Below the pieces are notes generated by a model. The model had not been told where the DNA came from. It worked only from the letters and a program-made list of their open reading frames with translations, and did not search any database. This document shows, one piece after another, positions 43,091-52,343 of a stretch of 64,000 nucleotides of DNA. The first letter of the stretch is position 1. Each line of letters starts with the position of its first letter. Made by a program: the position numbers and the translations under genes. The DNA lies in NCBI GenBank assembly GCA_902506225.1, contig LR733345.1, positions 1,860,001-1,924,000 of the forward strand. The letters run 5' to 3'. Source of the stretch: Faucicola sp902506225 (GTDB taxonomy: Bacteria; Pseudomonadota; Gammaproteobacteria; Pseudomonadales; Moraxellaceae).

Positions 43091-45550
43091 CTAGACATTG
43101 TCGACTTGCTTTTCATCAATGGGCACAAGCTCAATCGCTGTTTTATCTGCATTCATACGAATCGACACCGTACCGCCATTGACCAGATCACCAAATAATA
43201 TTTGCTCTGCCAATGGTTTTTTGATTTCATCTTGAATCAAGCGGTTCATTGGGCGGGCACCCATGAGACGATCGTAACCTTTTTCTGCCAGATAATTTCT
43301 GACCTCATCATCAATTTCAAGCACCACTTTTTTGTCATCGAGCTGGGCTTGCAGCTCAACCAAGAACTTATCAACCACAGATACAATGACATTTTGATCC
43401 AATGGGTTAAATTGAATGATGGCATCTAAACGATTGCGAAACTCTGGGGTAAACATCCGTTTCATCGCTTCACTATTGTCGCGGCTATGGTCTTGTTTGG
43501 TAAAGCCCATGCTGTTGCGACTGATGCTATCAGCACCGACATTGGTGGTCATGATCAGTATCACTTGTTTAAAGCTTGATGTACGGCCGTTATTGTCAGT
43601 GAGCGAGCCATGATCCATCACTTGAAGCAGTAAGTTAAATACATCAGGATGGGCTTTTTCAATCTCATCTAGCAATAGTACACAATGCGGGAATTGATTG
43701 ATTTTCTCGGTTAATAAACCACCCTGATCAAAGCCCACATAGCCTGGCGGTGCCCCAATCAAGCGTGACGCCGTATGTGCTTCCATATACTCAGACATAT
43801 CAAAACGAACCAGCTCAATGCCTAACAAATTCGCTAACTGACGACTGACTTCAGTTTTACCGACACCGGTAGGACCAGCAAACATAAATGAACCAATCGG
43901 TTTATCATCGGGTTTTAAGCCTGCACGTGACAACTTGATGGCATCTGCCAAGTTTTTGATGGCTTCATCTTGACCAAACACCAGATGTTTTAGGTTGCTT
44001 TCAAGATTTTGCAGCACCGATTTGTCATCCGTTGAGACGGATTTTGGTGGGATACGCGCAATTTTTGAGATAATATATTCAATTTGTGGGACATCAATCA
44101 CCACCTCGCCATCTTGTTGTGCCGCGTCAATCACTTTATTATCGGCTTCGCTTAACATAGCTTCAGGTTCGACAACACCATCCGCTGCATGGCTAGCATC
44201 CAAATCATCGACAAGTGCGTCTTCATCCACCACAGGCTGATTTGATAGCTTGTCATTTGCTACGGCATCAACGGATTGATTGCTGTCCACACTAGATTCA
44301 ACCTGATTTTCGGCTTGTTTTTGCAAGCGAACAAATGCACCCGCTTCATCAATCACATCAATCGCTTTGTCAGGTAAAAAGCGTTCGTGAATGTGTTTCA
44401 CCGCCAGATGCACAGCACTTTGTAGCGCCTGGTCGGTATAGCTCACGTTATGGAATTTCTCATATTGTTTTTTCAGACCGCGTAGAATATCAATCGTTTC
44501 ATTAATGGATGGTTCGTTGACATCAATTTTTTGGAAACGACGACTTAAGGCATGGTCTTTTTCAAACACTTGGCGGTATTCGGTAAAGGTGGTTGAGCCG
44601 ATACAACGCAGCTCACCGGATGCCAACGCAGGTTTGATTAAATTTGACACATCCATATTGCTGCTCATCGATGAGCCTGCGCCGATAATCATATGGATTT
44701 CGTCAATAAATAAAATCGCATTGGGCTTGGCTTTTAAGGCATCTAATAGCGCTTTCATCCGTTTTTCAAAATCACCGCGGTATTTTGTACCGGCAATCAG
44801 CGCACCAATATCTAAACTATATACCACACAGCCTGATAATGGTTTTGGTGCTTTGTCATTGACAATTAGCCATGCCAAGCCTTCCGCAATCGACGTTTTA
44901 CCCACCCCTGGGTCACCCACCAGTAGCGGATTATTTTTGCGGCGGCGGCATAAAATCTGCGCGGTACGCTCGATTTCTGCTTGGCGACCAATTAACGGAT
45001 CGGTGCCACCCGTAGAGGCTTTTTGATTGAGATTAACGGTAAATTCAGTCAATGGGTCTTTATTGGCTTTTTCACCCGTTTCTTCAGTTTCAACACTGGT
45101 TAATTTGTCGCGCACTTTTTTGTCTTGACCATGCGATAAGTACTGGGTCAACTCAAGTCGCGTCACCCCTTGTTTTTTAAGTAGGTACACCGCGTAGGTG
45201 TCATGCTCTGAGAACATAGACACTAGCAAATCTGAGCCTTCCACCAAACGGCTGCTGGCAACCGATTGCACATGAAAAATCGCCCGCTGCAAGATACGGT
45301 CAAAACTGCGCGTTGGTTGTGGCGAGTAATCTTCGTTGATATCGACCGTTGGGGTATGTTCATCAATATACTGGGTCAAATCTTTGCCAAGCTGATCCAC
45401 ATTGACTGCACAAGCCACCAAGGCTTCTACCGCATTTTCATTCTCTAACAGTGCCAATAGCAGATGCTCGACCGTTAAATATTCATGTGCACGTTGTTTT
45501 GCAAGTGTCACTACCAACCGCAACGTGCTTTGTAATTCTAAACTTAACAT
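43091..45550 (-). CDS. clpA: ATP-dependent Clp protease ATP-binding subunit ClpA
   Basis: ClpA is the AAA+ unfoldase that feeds ClpP and takes N-end-rule substrates from ClpS. The N-terminal Clp-N repeat (EHLLLALLENENAVEALVAC) is followed by NBD1 with Walker A GDPGVGKT and FIDEIHMIIGAG, then NBD2 with AGPTGVGKTEV and LLLDEIEKAHPDVFNLLLQVMD. A ClpP-loop-type region and RFNPLD sensor block complete it. At 819 residues it is about 60 longer than E. coli ClpA, because of an acidic, probably disordered insertion between NBD1 and NBD2 (about 425-490, rich in Asp/Glu/Val/Ala/Ser). The start is ATG behind AAGGA. clpS lies upstream on the same strand across a 394-bp gap. Confidence 0.95.
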   Translation of the reverse strand: MLSLELQSTLRLVVTLAKQRAHEYLTVEHLLLALLENENAVEALVACAVNVDQLGKDLTQYIDEHTPTVDINEDYSPQPTRSFDRILQRAIFHVQSVASSRLVEGSDLLVSMFSEHDTYAVYLLKKQGVTRLELTQYLSHGQDKKVRDKLTSVETEETGEKANKDPLTEFTVNLNQKASTGGTDPLIGRQAEIERTAQILCRRRKNNPLLVGDPGVGKTSIAEGLAWLIVNDKAPKPLSGCVVYSLDIGALIAGTKYRGDFEKRMKALLDALKAKPNAILFIDEIHMIIGAGSSMSSNMDVSNLIKPALASGELRCIGSTTFTEYRQVFEKDHALSRRFQKIDVNEPSINETIDILRGLKKQYEKFHNVSYTDQALQSAVHLAVKHIHERFLPDKAIDVIDEAGAFVRLQKQAENQVESSVDSNQSVDAVANDKLSNQPVVDEDALVDDLDASHAADGVVEPEAMLSEADNKVIDAAQQDGEVVIDVPQIEYIISKIARIPPKSVSTDDKSVLQNLESNLKHLVFGQDEAIKNLADAIKLSRAGLKPDDKPIGSFMFAGPTGVGKTEVSRQLANLLGIELVRFDMSEYMEAHTASRLIGAPPGYVGFDQGGLLTEKINQFPHCVLLLDEIEKAHPDVFNLLLQVMDHGSLTDNNGRTSSFKQVILIMTTNVGADSISRNSMGFTKQDHSRDNSEAMKRMFTPEFRNRLDAIIQFNPLDQNVIVSVVDKFLVELQAQLDDKKVVLEIDDEVRNYLAEKGYDRLMGARPMNRLIQDEIKKPLAEQILFGDLVNGGTVSIRMNADKTAIELVPIDEKQVDNV

Positions 45551-45944
45551 AAGATGTCCTTAATACTTGTCACCGACGGTTTTTGATTTTGCCCTACTTG
45601 AAAAATCATGCGTTATCTAATTGATTGGTTTGATGTCGTTATAGGTGTTGATGGTTATTTGCGTTGATGTTTTCTCAAGTTTCATTTGCCGTCACCTCAG
45701 CACCAAATATCCTGTTGATATCTGGCTAATAATGCTAAGTTCGGTTAAAAGGAAGTAAAAATGAAAGATGACAAAATGGGAAAAATCAAAATCATTACGT
45801 TTAATATAATGACATTGCTAATAAATTCAAGTGATAAAACGTAGTTAATGGCGGGTTTTAAAATGGCAAAGATTTCAATAATGAATAAAAAAATAGAAAG
45901 AAGGTACTACCAAAAATAAAACTGGGTTAAATAGCAAAATGACT
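45551..45944. other. 394-bp spacer between clpS and clpA
   Basis: It is AT-rich. Apart from the tiny plus-strand frame listed separately I see no gene, repeat or clear terminator. It presumably carries the clpA promoter. Confidence 0.4.
45761..45844 (+). CDS. Possible 27-residue microprotein in the clpA-clpS gap
   Basis: ATG 45761 follows AAGGAAG by 5 bases and opens a 27-codon frame (MKDDKMGKIKIITFNIM…). A short basic N-terminus precedes a hydrophobic run. There is no family match, so the evidence is only the ribosome site and the frame. Confidence 0.25.
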   Translation: MKDDKMGKIKIITFNIMTLLINSSDKT

Positions 45945-46430
45945 CTAACCTTGCGGCTCAATTTGACTCAGTAACGGATAGCCTGCCTGACGCGCTTCAC
46001 GGTTGACGGCTTGGGCTTTGGTTTCTGCGATGTCTTTAGGGTATATACCGGCAATCCCTTTGCCTTGTTGATGAATGGCAAGCATAATACTGATAGCCGA
46101 ATCTAGCGAATGTTTAAAATGATTTTGTAAAACATCCACCACAAATTCCATCGGCGTATAGTCATCGTTATACATGACCACCGCATACATCTGTGGTTTT
46201 TTAAGTTCAGGGTCAGCCAATAGCACATCTTCGACGGGGTCAGTATTTGGCTCGCCTTCTATGTCGGTCAAACGGGCTGGCAATGAATTTGGTGATTGGC
46301 TAGGTGGCTGTTTAGGGGACTGTTTAGGGAGTTGTGTTGGCAACCATGCCGGTAGGTGCCAATCCATATTCGTGGTGGTTGGCTGTGATACAACTGATTG
46401 ACGAGAAAAATTAAGCGTTTGAAGCATCAT
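45945..46430 (-). CDS. clpS: ATP-dependent Clp protease adaptor ClpS with long N-terminal extension
   Basis: ClpS binds N-end-rule substrates and delivers them to ClpA. The conserved domain begins near residue 78 with YAVVMYNDDYTPMEFVVDVL and includes IMLAIHQQGKGIAGIYPKDIAETK, which holds the substrate pocket. E. coli ClpS has 106 residues; this has 161. The extra N-terminus is Pro/Gln/Ser/Leu-rich, including repeated PKQ/PSQ units from a 12-bp repeat. The start is uncertain, since no strong ribosome site precedes the first ATG pair and ATG at residue 22 is also possible. The upstream neighbour on the same strand is the coiled-coil membrane protein, and clpA is downstream. Confidence 0.9.
   Translation of the reverse strand: MMLQTLNFSRQSVVSQPTTTNMDWHLPAWLPTQLPKQSPKQPPSQSPNSLPARLTDIEGEPNTDPVEDVLLADPELKKPQMYAVVMYNDDYTPMEFVVDVLQNHFKHSLDSAISIMLAIHQQGKGIAGIYPKDIAETKAQAVNREARQAGYPLLSQIEPQG
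46291..46338. repeat. 12-bp tandem repeat (4 copies) within clpS
   Basis: On the plus strand the units are GGTGATTGGCTA, GGTGGCTGTTTA, GGGGACTGTTTA and GGGAGTTGTGTT. They keep frame and encode the repeated Pro/Gln/Ser four-residue units of the ClpS N-terminal extension. Confidence 0.82.
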
Positions 46431-46472
46431 TAATTGAACATTTACCTAAGATTAGACGAAACATTGATTATA

Positions 46473-47333
46473 CTACTTTACAGCAGTCGTTGCGGCAGGT
46501 TTTTGCGTATTGGCTGTGCTTGCCACTGGCGTGCTATCGGTCGAACTCACAGGTCGTTTATCCGCTTCAGGCGTTTCTTCAAGCGTATACGGCATGTTAT
46601 CAATCGGTTGACCGAGTTGCCAATCATACACTTGCTCAGTTTTTTGGTTGCCGGCGGTTAATTCAAGTTTCACTTGTTTGGGTACAAAGTTTTTGGGCAT
46701 CAAAAAACGCCCGCGAATTCTTGCAATCCCATGAATCGAATAACTATTGGGTTGCAATGGGACTTCGACCATATTAACTTCATCGAGCAAGGTCAATTTT
46801 GGTATCAGATTTTTCGGCTGATTTGACGGATCAACCATACCGACATCAAAGCGGTATTCATAGGCATTTTCTGGCAACGGTGCGATTTTTGCCCCGATGA
46901 CTTGTAAACTCATACCACCTTTTTTAGCAAGCGACGTGGTTAAGAATTGCTGACCTTGTTCAAGCTGTAAGTTGGTCACTTTTAGATCTTGAATATCAGT
47001 ACGCAATGCTGATAGGTTCGCCAAGCTGATATCACGCTCTTGCTGCGCGGTGGTTAATTGGCTTTGCAACGTATCAGATTTTAGCTTTAATGATTTGATG
47101 TTTTCTGCTGAGATTTCAAGACCTGCGGCGGTTTTTTTCGCTTCTTCAGCAGCAAAGCTTAAGCCGCGATGATAACCAATGCGTTGACCTAATACCAGTG
47201 CAATGATGGCAACTAACAACAAACTAACCCCAAACGCAATCAACCACCCCGACACCTTGTTGGGTTGGGCAATATAATTGCGTTGTGCTTCTGGCAAAGA
47301 TTGAGAAGAGTTATTATCTTCGGGCAAATCCAT
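46473..47333 (-). CDS. Single-pass membrane protein with coiled coil (DUF6776-like), function unknown
   Basis: This is a 286-residue protein. A short cytoplasmic N-terminus is followed by one membrane segment (GWLIAFGVSLLLVAIIALVLG), then a coiled-coil stretch (about 65-125; LKSDTLQSQLTTAQQERDISLANL). A beta-rich periplasmic domain follows (YEYRFDVGMVDPS… HGIARIRGRFLMPKNFVPKQVKLEL), then a Pro/Thr/Ala-rich tail. It resembles the uncharacterised DUF6776 group, which I assign only tentatively. I use ATG 47333; a TTG 4 codons upstream is also in frame. It is 42 bp upstream of clpS and may be co-transcribed with it. Confidence 0.6.
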   Translation of the reverse strand: MDLPEDNNSSQSLPEAQRNYIAQPNKVSGWLIAFGVSLLLVAIIALVLGQRIGYHRGLSFAAEEAKKTAAGLEISAENIKSLKLKSDTLQSQLTTAQQERDISLANLSALRTDIQDLKVTNLQLEQGQQFLTTSLAKKGGMSLQVIGAKIAPLPENAYEYRFDVGMVDPSNQPKNLIPKLTLLDEVNMVEVPLQPNSYSIHGIARIRGRFLMPKNFVPKQVKLELTAGNQKTEQVYDWQLGQPIDNMPYTLEETPEADKRPVSSTDSTPVASTANTQKPAATTAVK

Positions 47334-47622
47334 AGAGATACTCAAATTGAAAAACGATCAAAACATGGATAATCACAGTACTGATGATAGCTCAAAAAGG
47401 GTTGATGAATATGACATCCATTAAAGCGAATCCCATTATAAACAAAAATTATGATGAATTCAGCTAAATTTATTGACTGAAAAAATAATAAAGTTAACCC
47501 ATTTCATCATAGCGTCATATTTTTTTGGCTAAAAAGAATAAAGCAGTGCTTGTTATGGCATTAAAATTTCTAAACAGGTTAACCATAAACAGCTTAAGAA
47601 AACCACGCATTAAAGAAATAAC

Positions 47623-48690
47623 TTAAGGCACGACGGCAACTAACGCCAACCCTGTTTGCTCTGCAAGCCCAAACATCACATTCATATTTTGCACGGCTTG
47701 TCCTGCCGCACCTTTGACCAAATTATCTTGTACCACCAAAATCGTCGCCATCGGGCCATTTTCTAGTGTTTGCACCGCCATTCTTAAATAGTTGCTACCC
47801 CGTACACTACGGGTATCTGGGTACATTCCTTTTGGCATGACGTCTACAAAATATTCGTTTTGATAGCTGGTTTCATACAAAGATTGTAAATCTAACGCTT
47901 GACCTACCGCCGTCAAGCGAACATGAATCGTGGTAAACATACCGCGAATCATGGGTACTAAATGGGGTACAAAACGGATATCATGCGGCTGAAAGCGTTT
48001 GCTTTGACCCAATATTTGGTCAATCCCTTGGGTAATCTCTGGAGCGTGACGGTGACCTGCCACGCCATAGGCGCTAAAACTATCCGATGTCTCGCTAAAT
48101 AACAAATTCATTTTGGCTTGGCGACCGGCACCTGAGACGCCTGATTTGGCATCAATAACAATCCAAGGTTCAATCAATGCCTGCTGCTGGCTGTTTTGGG
48201 CATCGATTAGCGGTTTTAACCCCAAAATCGCCGTAGTGGGATAACAACCTGGGTTGCCAATAACCTTGGCTTTGGCAATGGCATTACGATTGACTTCGGG
48301 TAACCCATACACAGCATCTTTTAAAATATCGGGGCAAGTATGTTCAAGTTTATACCAAGTTTCAAAATCTTGTAGCGACTGCAAACGAAAATCTGCCGCC
48401 AAATCGATGACTTTAGTGCCATTTTCCGTTAAAAATCTGGCATGCTTCATCGCAACGCCGTGGGGAGTAGCAAAGAATACCACATCACATGCTGCTAATT
48501 TTTTTTCATCCAAATCCGAAAAGGTTAAATCGGTCACGCCCCGCAAACTTGGAAACATATCATCGACGCGTCTGCCCGCTTCTGAGCGCGATGTCAGCAT
48601 CGTCACTTGTGCCTGTGGGTGACGACTCAATAGTCGAATTAGCTCTACGCCAGTGTAGCCAGTGCCACCGACAATACCTACTTTGATCAT
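47623..48690 (-). CDS. argC: N-acetyl-gamma-glutamyl-phosphate reductase
   Basis: ArgC catalyses the third step of arginine synthesis, reducing N-acetyl-glutamyl-phosphate to the semialdehyde with NADPH. The Rossmann start IVGGTGYTGVELIRLL (about 6-21), the catalytic GNPGCYPT (Cys149) and AAGQAVQNMNVMFGL near the C-terminus are diagnostic. The 355-residue length is that of the common type 1 enzyme. The start is ATG behind CAGGAG. It follows hemE by 21 bp on the same strand, an unusual but probably operonic pairing. Confidence 0.95.
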   Translation of the reverse strand: MIKVGIVGGTGYTGVELIRLLSRHPQAQVTMLTSRSEAGRRVDDMFPSLRGVTDLTFSDLDEKKLAACDVVFFATPHGVAMKHARFLTENGTKVIDLAADFRLQSLQDFETWYKLEHTCPDILKDAVYGLPEVNRNAIAKAKVIGNPGCYPTTAILGLKPLIDAQNSQQQALIEPWIVIDAKSGVSGAGRQAKMNLLFSETSDSFSAYGVAGHRHAPEITQGIDQILGQSKRFQPHDIRFVPHLVPMIRGMFTTIHVRLTAVGQALDLQSLYETSYQNEYFVDVMPKGMYPDTRSVRGSNYLRMAVQTLENGPMATILVVQDNLVKGAAGQAVQNMNVMFGLAEQTGLALVAVVP

Positions 48691-48711
48691 GGTCGTCTCC
48701 TGATGTTGTTA

Positions 48712-49821
48712 TTAAAGTTTATATTCATGCACCGCATCAATAAAAGCTTTGGCATGGTCAGGATTAACCCATTGGTTAATGCCGTGACCTAAGTTTGCTA
48801 TATAGCCTGTTTTATCACCGAGACTATAGGCGTCCTGTAGCATCAAATGCGTCTGCTGGCGAATATGCTCAGGCGATGCAAATAATGTCGCGGGGTCAAG
48901 ATTACCTTGCAGCGCAATGCCTGTATGCAGCTTTTTGTGCAATTTGGTCAATTCTTTTTGCTGTTCAAAGACGATGCTGCGGGCTCTATCTAATGGCATT
49001 GTCCAATCAAGCCCTAGCGCATCCGCGCCACTATGGCATTGGGTATCTAACCACAATCCGCCACCTTTGGTAAACAGTACCACAGGTACCTCTGGGTATT
49101 TTGCTTTGATTGCCGCGACAATTTTAGTGTTGTAATGGTGTGAGAATTCAACAAACTGGCGGTGCGCCAATGCCCCGCCCCAACTATCAAAAATTTGTAC
49201 TAACTGCGCCCCTGCTGCTATTTGCGCTAGCAAATAATCAATCACGGCACCGGTGATTTTAGCGAGCAGCGCATGCAAGGTGTCAGGTTCGCCATACAAC
49301 ATGGCTTTGGCATAGCGGTATTCTTTAGAACTACCGCCTTCAATCATATAGGTCGCCAACGTCCACGGACTACCCGAGAAGCCAAATAATGGCGCACGAC
49401 CTGCCAACGCATGACGAATACTGGTCACCGCTTTCATCACATAGTCGAGTGCATCTGCCATCGCGACGGTTGGCAAGGCTTCAACCTCTGCCATGCTTCT
49501 GACAGTTTTGTGAAATTTGGGACCTTCCCCTGCTTCAAAATATAGACCCAAACCGAGCGCATCAGGAATGGTTAAAATATCACTAAACAAAATCGCCGCA
49601 TCCAAATCAAAACGGCGAAATGGCTGAATGGTGACTTCCGTCGCCAAATCGGTATTTTTACAAAGCGATAGAAAGTCACCGGCTTGGGCACGGGTTTTTT
49701 TATACTCAGGCAAATATCGACCGGCTTGTCGCATCATCCACACAGGGGTCACATCCACTGATTCAAAACGCATGGCTCTTAAAATGCGGTCATTTTTTAA
49801 CATCGGAAAATTATGGATCAT
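48712..49821 (-). CDS. hemE: Uroporphyrinogen decarboxylase
   Basis: HemE converts uroporphyrinogen III to coproporphyrinogen III in haem synthesis. The sequence shows the conserved WMMRQAGRYLPEY (substrate-binding Arg residues), AAILFSDILTIPDALG (Asp), GFSGSPWTLATYMIEGG, QIFDSWGGALA and GHGINQWVNPDHAKAF motifs. The 369-residue length is slightly above usual; ATG 49821 is used, with an alternative at the ATG 6 codons later. Three copies of a 16-bp repeat lie directly upstream. argC follows in the same transcript. Confidence 0.95.
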   Translation of the reverse strand: MIHNFPMLKNDRILRAMRFESVDVTPVWMMRQAGRYLPEYKKTRAQAGDFLSLCKNTDLATEVTIQPFRRFDLDAAILFSDILTIPDALGLGLYFEAGEGPKFHKTVRSMAEVEALPTVAMADALDYVMKAVTSIRHALAGRAPLFGFSGSPWTLATYMIEGGSSKEYRYAKAMLYGEPDTLHALLAKITGAVIDYLLAQIAAGAQLVQIFDSWGGALAHRQFVEFSHHYNTKIVAAIKAKYPEVPVVLFTKGGGLWLDTQCHSGADALGLDWTMPLDRARSIVFEQQKELTKLHKKLHTGIALQGNLDPATLFASPEHIRQQTHLMLQDAYSLGDKTGYIANLGHGINQWVNPDHAKAFIDAVHEYKL

Positions 49822-49832
49822 GTCGTTGCCTT

Positions 49833-49880
49833 TAAAAATAATCTTAGGTAAAAATAATCTTGGATAAAAATACTATTGAA
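49833..49880. repeat. 16-bp tandem repeat (3 copies) upstream of hemE
   Basis: The units are TAAAAATAATCTTAGG, TAAAAATAATCTTGGA and a diverged TAAAAATACTATTGAA. They lie 12-60 bp before the hemE start, inside its leader or promoter. Confidence 0.85.
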
Positions 49881-49924
49881 TCAGTCTAAAAGTAGTTAAA
49901 TTTTTAATCAAAAATTGTCGAAAA

Positions 49925-51073
49925 TTATACGATAATTGCCATATTATCACGATGTACCATCACATGGCGTTCCTCATTTTTACCCAAAATCGCTTCGATG
50001 TCGCTATTGCGTTTGCGAGCGATGCGCTTAGCTTCATTTGATGAGAAATCCACCTGACCGACCGCGATACGCACTCCTGTTTTATCAACGCACTCCACTA
50101 CATCGCCCTCATCAAAATCACCTTGCACTTCAATCACGCCGACAGGCAATAAGCTTTTGTTATTTTTAATGATGGCATCCACTGCGCCATCGTCAATCAC
50201 CAAGCGACCTGCCATACGCAGATGCGCGGCTAACCATTGTTTTTTGGCAATGCGTTTATCATCGTCATTGGTGGTGAGCATCGTACCTAAGGATTCCCCT
50301 TTGACCACGCGATTAATCACGTTATCGATGCTGCCGCTGACAATCACGGTGGGACAACCACCCATTGCCGCAAGCCTTGCCGCGCGAATTTTGGTAATCA
50401 TCCCGCCACGACCCAATTTGCCGCCATCTCCCGCCACGTCAAACAAATAATCTGCCATTGCCCGCTCAGTCTTAATCAGCTTTGCATCCGGGTTGGTGCG
50501 AGGATTATCGGTGAATACGCCTTGCTGGTCGGTCAATATAATGTATAAATCAGCTTTGACCATGGCTGCCACCATCGCACCTAGACTGTCATTATCACCA
50601 AATTTGATTTCATCGACACTGACGGTGTCATTTTCGTTAATGACCGGTAGCACGCGCCATTCAAGTAGCTGATTTAACGTATTAGCGGTATTGAGATAAC
50701 GATTTCGATTAGCAAGATCGTCATGTGTCAGTAGCAACTGGGCGCTTTGTACACCATACTGAATCAACGCCGACCACCAAGTTTCAATCAAGCCCATCTG
50801 CCCAATGGCGGCGCAGGCTTGCAAGGCTTGTAATTTTTTGGGGCGTTCTTCCAAATTCATCCGCACCACCCCTTCCGCCACTGCCCCTGAGGACACTAGC
50901 AATACCTGATAACCTTCATTATGCAGCTTGGCAATTTGCTTCGCCCATTCATAAATTGCGGTGCGATCCAAACCTTTGCCATTATTGGTCAGTAGCGATG
51001 AGCCAATTTTTACCACAATGGTGTTGGACTTAAGGGCTTTTTTAGTTGAGCTAGGTGAGGCGTTGGCAATCAT
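49925..51073 (-). CDS. proB: Glutamate 5-kinase
   Basis: ProB phosphorylates glutamate, the first step of proline synthesis. The kinase domain has TIVVKIGSSLLT, VSSGAVAEG, INENDTVS and FGDNDSLGAMVA, then GGMITKIRAA. The C-terminal PUA domain covers about the last 80 residues (VVECVDKTGVRIAVGQV). I start at ATG 51073 (382 residues). The frame is open to ATG 51145 without a ribosome site, and a 14-bp duplication has copied this start codon just upstream. The gene is alone. Confidence 0.93.
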   Translation of the reverse strand: MIANASPSSTKKALKSNTIVVKIGSSLLTNNGKGLDRTAIYEWAKQIAKLHNEGYQVLLVSSGAVAEGVVRMNLEERPKKLQALQACAAIGQMGLIETWWSALIQYGVQSAQLLLTHDDLANRNRYLNTANTLNQLLEWRVLPVINENDTVSVDEIKFGDNDSLGAMVAAMVKADLYIILTDQQGVFTDNPRTNPDAKLIKTERAMADYLFDVAGDGGKLGRGGMITKIRAARLAAMGGCPTVIVSGSIDNVINRVVKGESLGTMLTTNDDDKRIAKKQWLAAHLRMAGRLVIDDGAVDAIIKNNKSLLPVGVIEVQGDFDEGDVVECVDKTGVRIAVGQVDFSSNEAKRIARKRNSDIEAILGKNEERHVMVHRDNMAIIV

Positions 51074-51089
51074 AAGTTGGCAATCATAA
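51062..51089. repeat. 14-bp perfect duplication spanning the proB start codon
   Basis: GTTGGCAATCATAA occurs twice in succession; on the minus strand it reads TTATGATTGCCAAC. Each copy has an ATG; the upstream copy opens MIANL-stop, the downstream copy opens proB. Confidence 0.88.
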
Positions 51090-51264
51090 TCAGTCAAGTG
51101 CAATTTTTTAATCAAATTAAATGCCATAATGGCTTGGCTGAGCATTGTAACAATTTTTACTGGCTTTATAAATGCTAATTCGATGCCGGTAGCCGTTAAA
51201 TATCACATGTTTTTATCATACGCATTTCTATCCCAATCAAATAGTAACCATTGAAAAAACAAAT

Positions 51265-51277
51265 TGACATTGTCAAC
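51265..51277. promoter_or_regulatory. Palindrome TTGACATTGTCAA upstream of the degV-like gene
   Basis: This perfect 6-1-6 inverted repeat lies between proB (-) and the DegV-family gene (+) and could be an operator for either. No regulator is identifiable. Confidence 0.35.
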
Positions 51278-51387
51278 TAAAAAATATTGACTTGAGGTTT
51301 TCTCAATTTAGATGAGGATAACTTGCTATCAACATTGCTTTTATATAAATTTGCTCATCGTCATGTGCTACTGGGTTTATCAAATTT

Positions 51388-52269
51388 ATGAAAAGAGCTG
51401 TTGTCACCACTTCCTCATCTTGTCTTGAAGCCCACGGATTGTCGCAAGGCATAGACATTCTGCGTTTACACGTAAACATCAACAACGTTGATTTTATCGA
51501 TGGTAAAAATATCACCAGTGAGCGCCTAGCAACCATCATGAAAACCAACCTCAAATCGGTGGCGAGGACATTTCCGCCCTCCATCCATGAGATGCATCTG
51601 TTGTTTAATGATTTGATTGCTCGCGGAGTCACTGAGGTATTTGTTTGCAGCATCTCGTCCAAATTTAGCCAAACCTTGCCCATGCTAGAAGAACTCAAAG
51701 TACATTATGCCAATCGTCTGCACATCTTTGTGTATGACACCAAAACACTCAATATTGCTGAAGGAGCGCTGGCGTACGAGGCAAAAGTGTTGATTGAGCA
51801 AGGTGAGTCGTTTGAAAACGTGGCAAAAAAGCTTGACGATTTGCGACGTCGCAGTGAATTTTTATTTACCCTCAGTGACTTAGACTATATTATTCGCAAC
51901 AAAAAATTGTCCGCCCCTGCCGCCTTTGTCGCCAACTTATTTGATATCAAACCGATTATGCAAATTAATCAAATTGGCGAGATTGTCGCGGTGGAGAAAG
52001 TGCGCAAACTTGAAAAAACCCTGACTACCATGGGAAAAACCGTCGAAAAACTTGCCGCCAATCAACCCGCGTTTATCTATTTGACAGATACGGGGCATCA
52101 TGAAAGCACCGAATTTTTTAAAAAAATATTGGCGACCCATTTTGGTTGGCATGATTTACCCGTTATTCGCGTGTCGACTATTTCACTTGCCAATCATGGC
52201 TTGATGGGAACAGGCATTGGGGTGTTCTATGGTGAATTACCCCACATTGTCACAGCATTAAAAAAATGA
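51388..52269 (+). CDS. DegV-family fatty-acid-binding protein
   Basis: This 293-residue cytosolic protein has the DegV two-domain fold: N-terminal AVVTTSSSCLEAHGL (the usual DSSADL-like loop), an FPPSIHEMHLLFNDLIARG segment, YDTKTLNIAEGALAYEA, and a C-terminal domain ending VSTISLANHGLMGTGIGVFYG. DegV proteins bind a fatty acid and act with fatty-acid kinase FakA in Firmicutes. A FakA partner is not in the window, so the role here is open. It is monocistronic with a shared terminator downstream. Confidence 0.85.
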   Translation: MKRAVVTTSSSCLEAHGLSQGIDILRLHVNINNVDFIDGKNITSERLATIMKTNLKSVARTFPPSIHEMHLLFNDLIARGVTEVFVCSISSKFSQTLPMLEELKVHYANRLHIFVYDTKTLNIAEGALAYEAKVLIEQGESFENVAKKLDDLRRRSEFLFTLSDLDYIIRNKKLSAPAAFVANLFDIKPIMQINQIGEIVAVEKVRKLEKTLTTMGKTVEKLAANQPAFIYLTDTGHHESTEFFKKILATHFGWHDLPVIRVSTISLANHGLMGTGIGVFYGELPHIVTALKK

Positions 52270-52295
52270 CCCGTCCTTATCTAAATTCAGCTAAT

Positions 52296-52324
52296 AAAAA
52301 AGGTTATACCGCGCTAACCTTTTT
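52296..52324. terminator. Bidirectional rho-independent terminator
   Basis: The arms AAAAAAGGTTA and TAACCTTTTT close an 8-base loop between the degV-like gene (+) and obgE (-). Confidence 0.85.
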
Positions 52325-52343
52325 AAAGCTATTTCCATCACCG

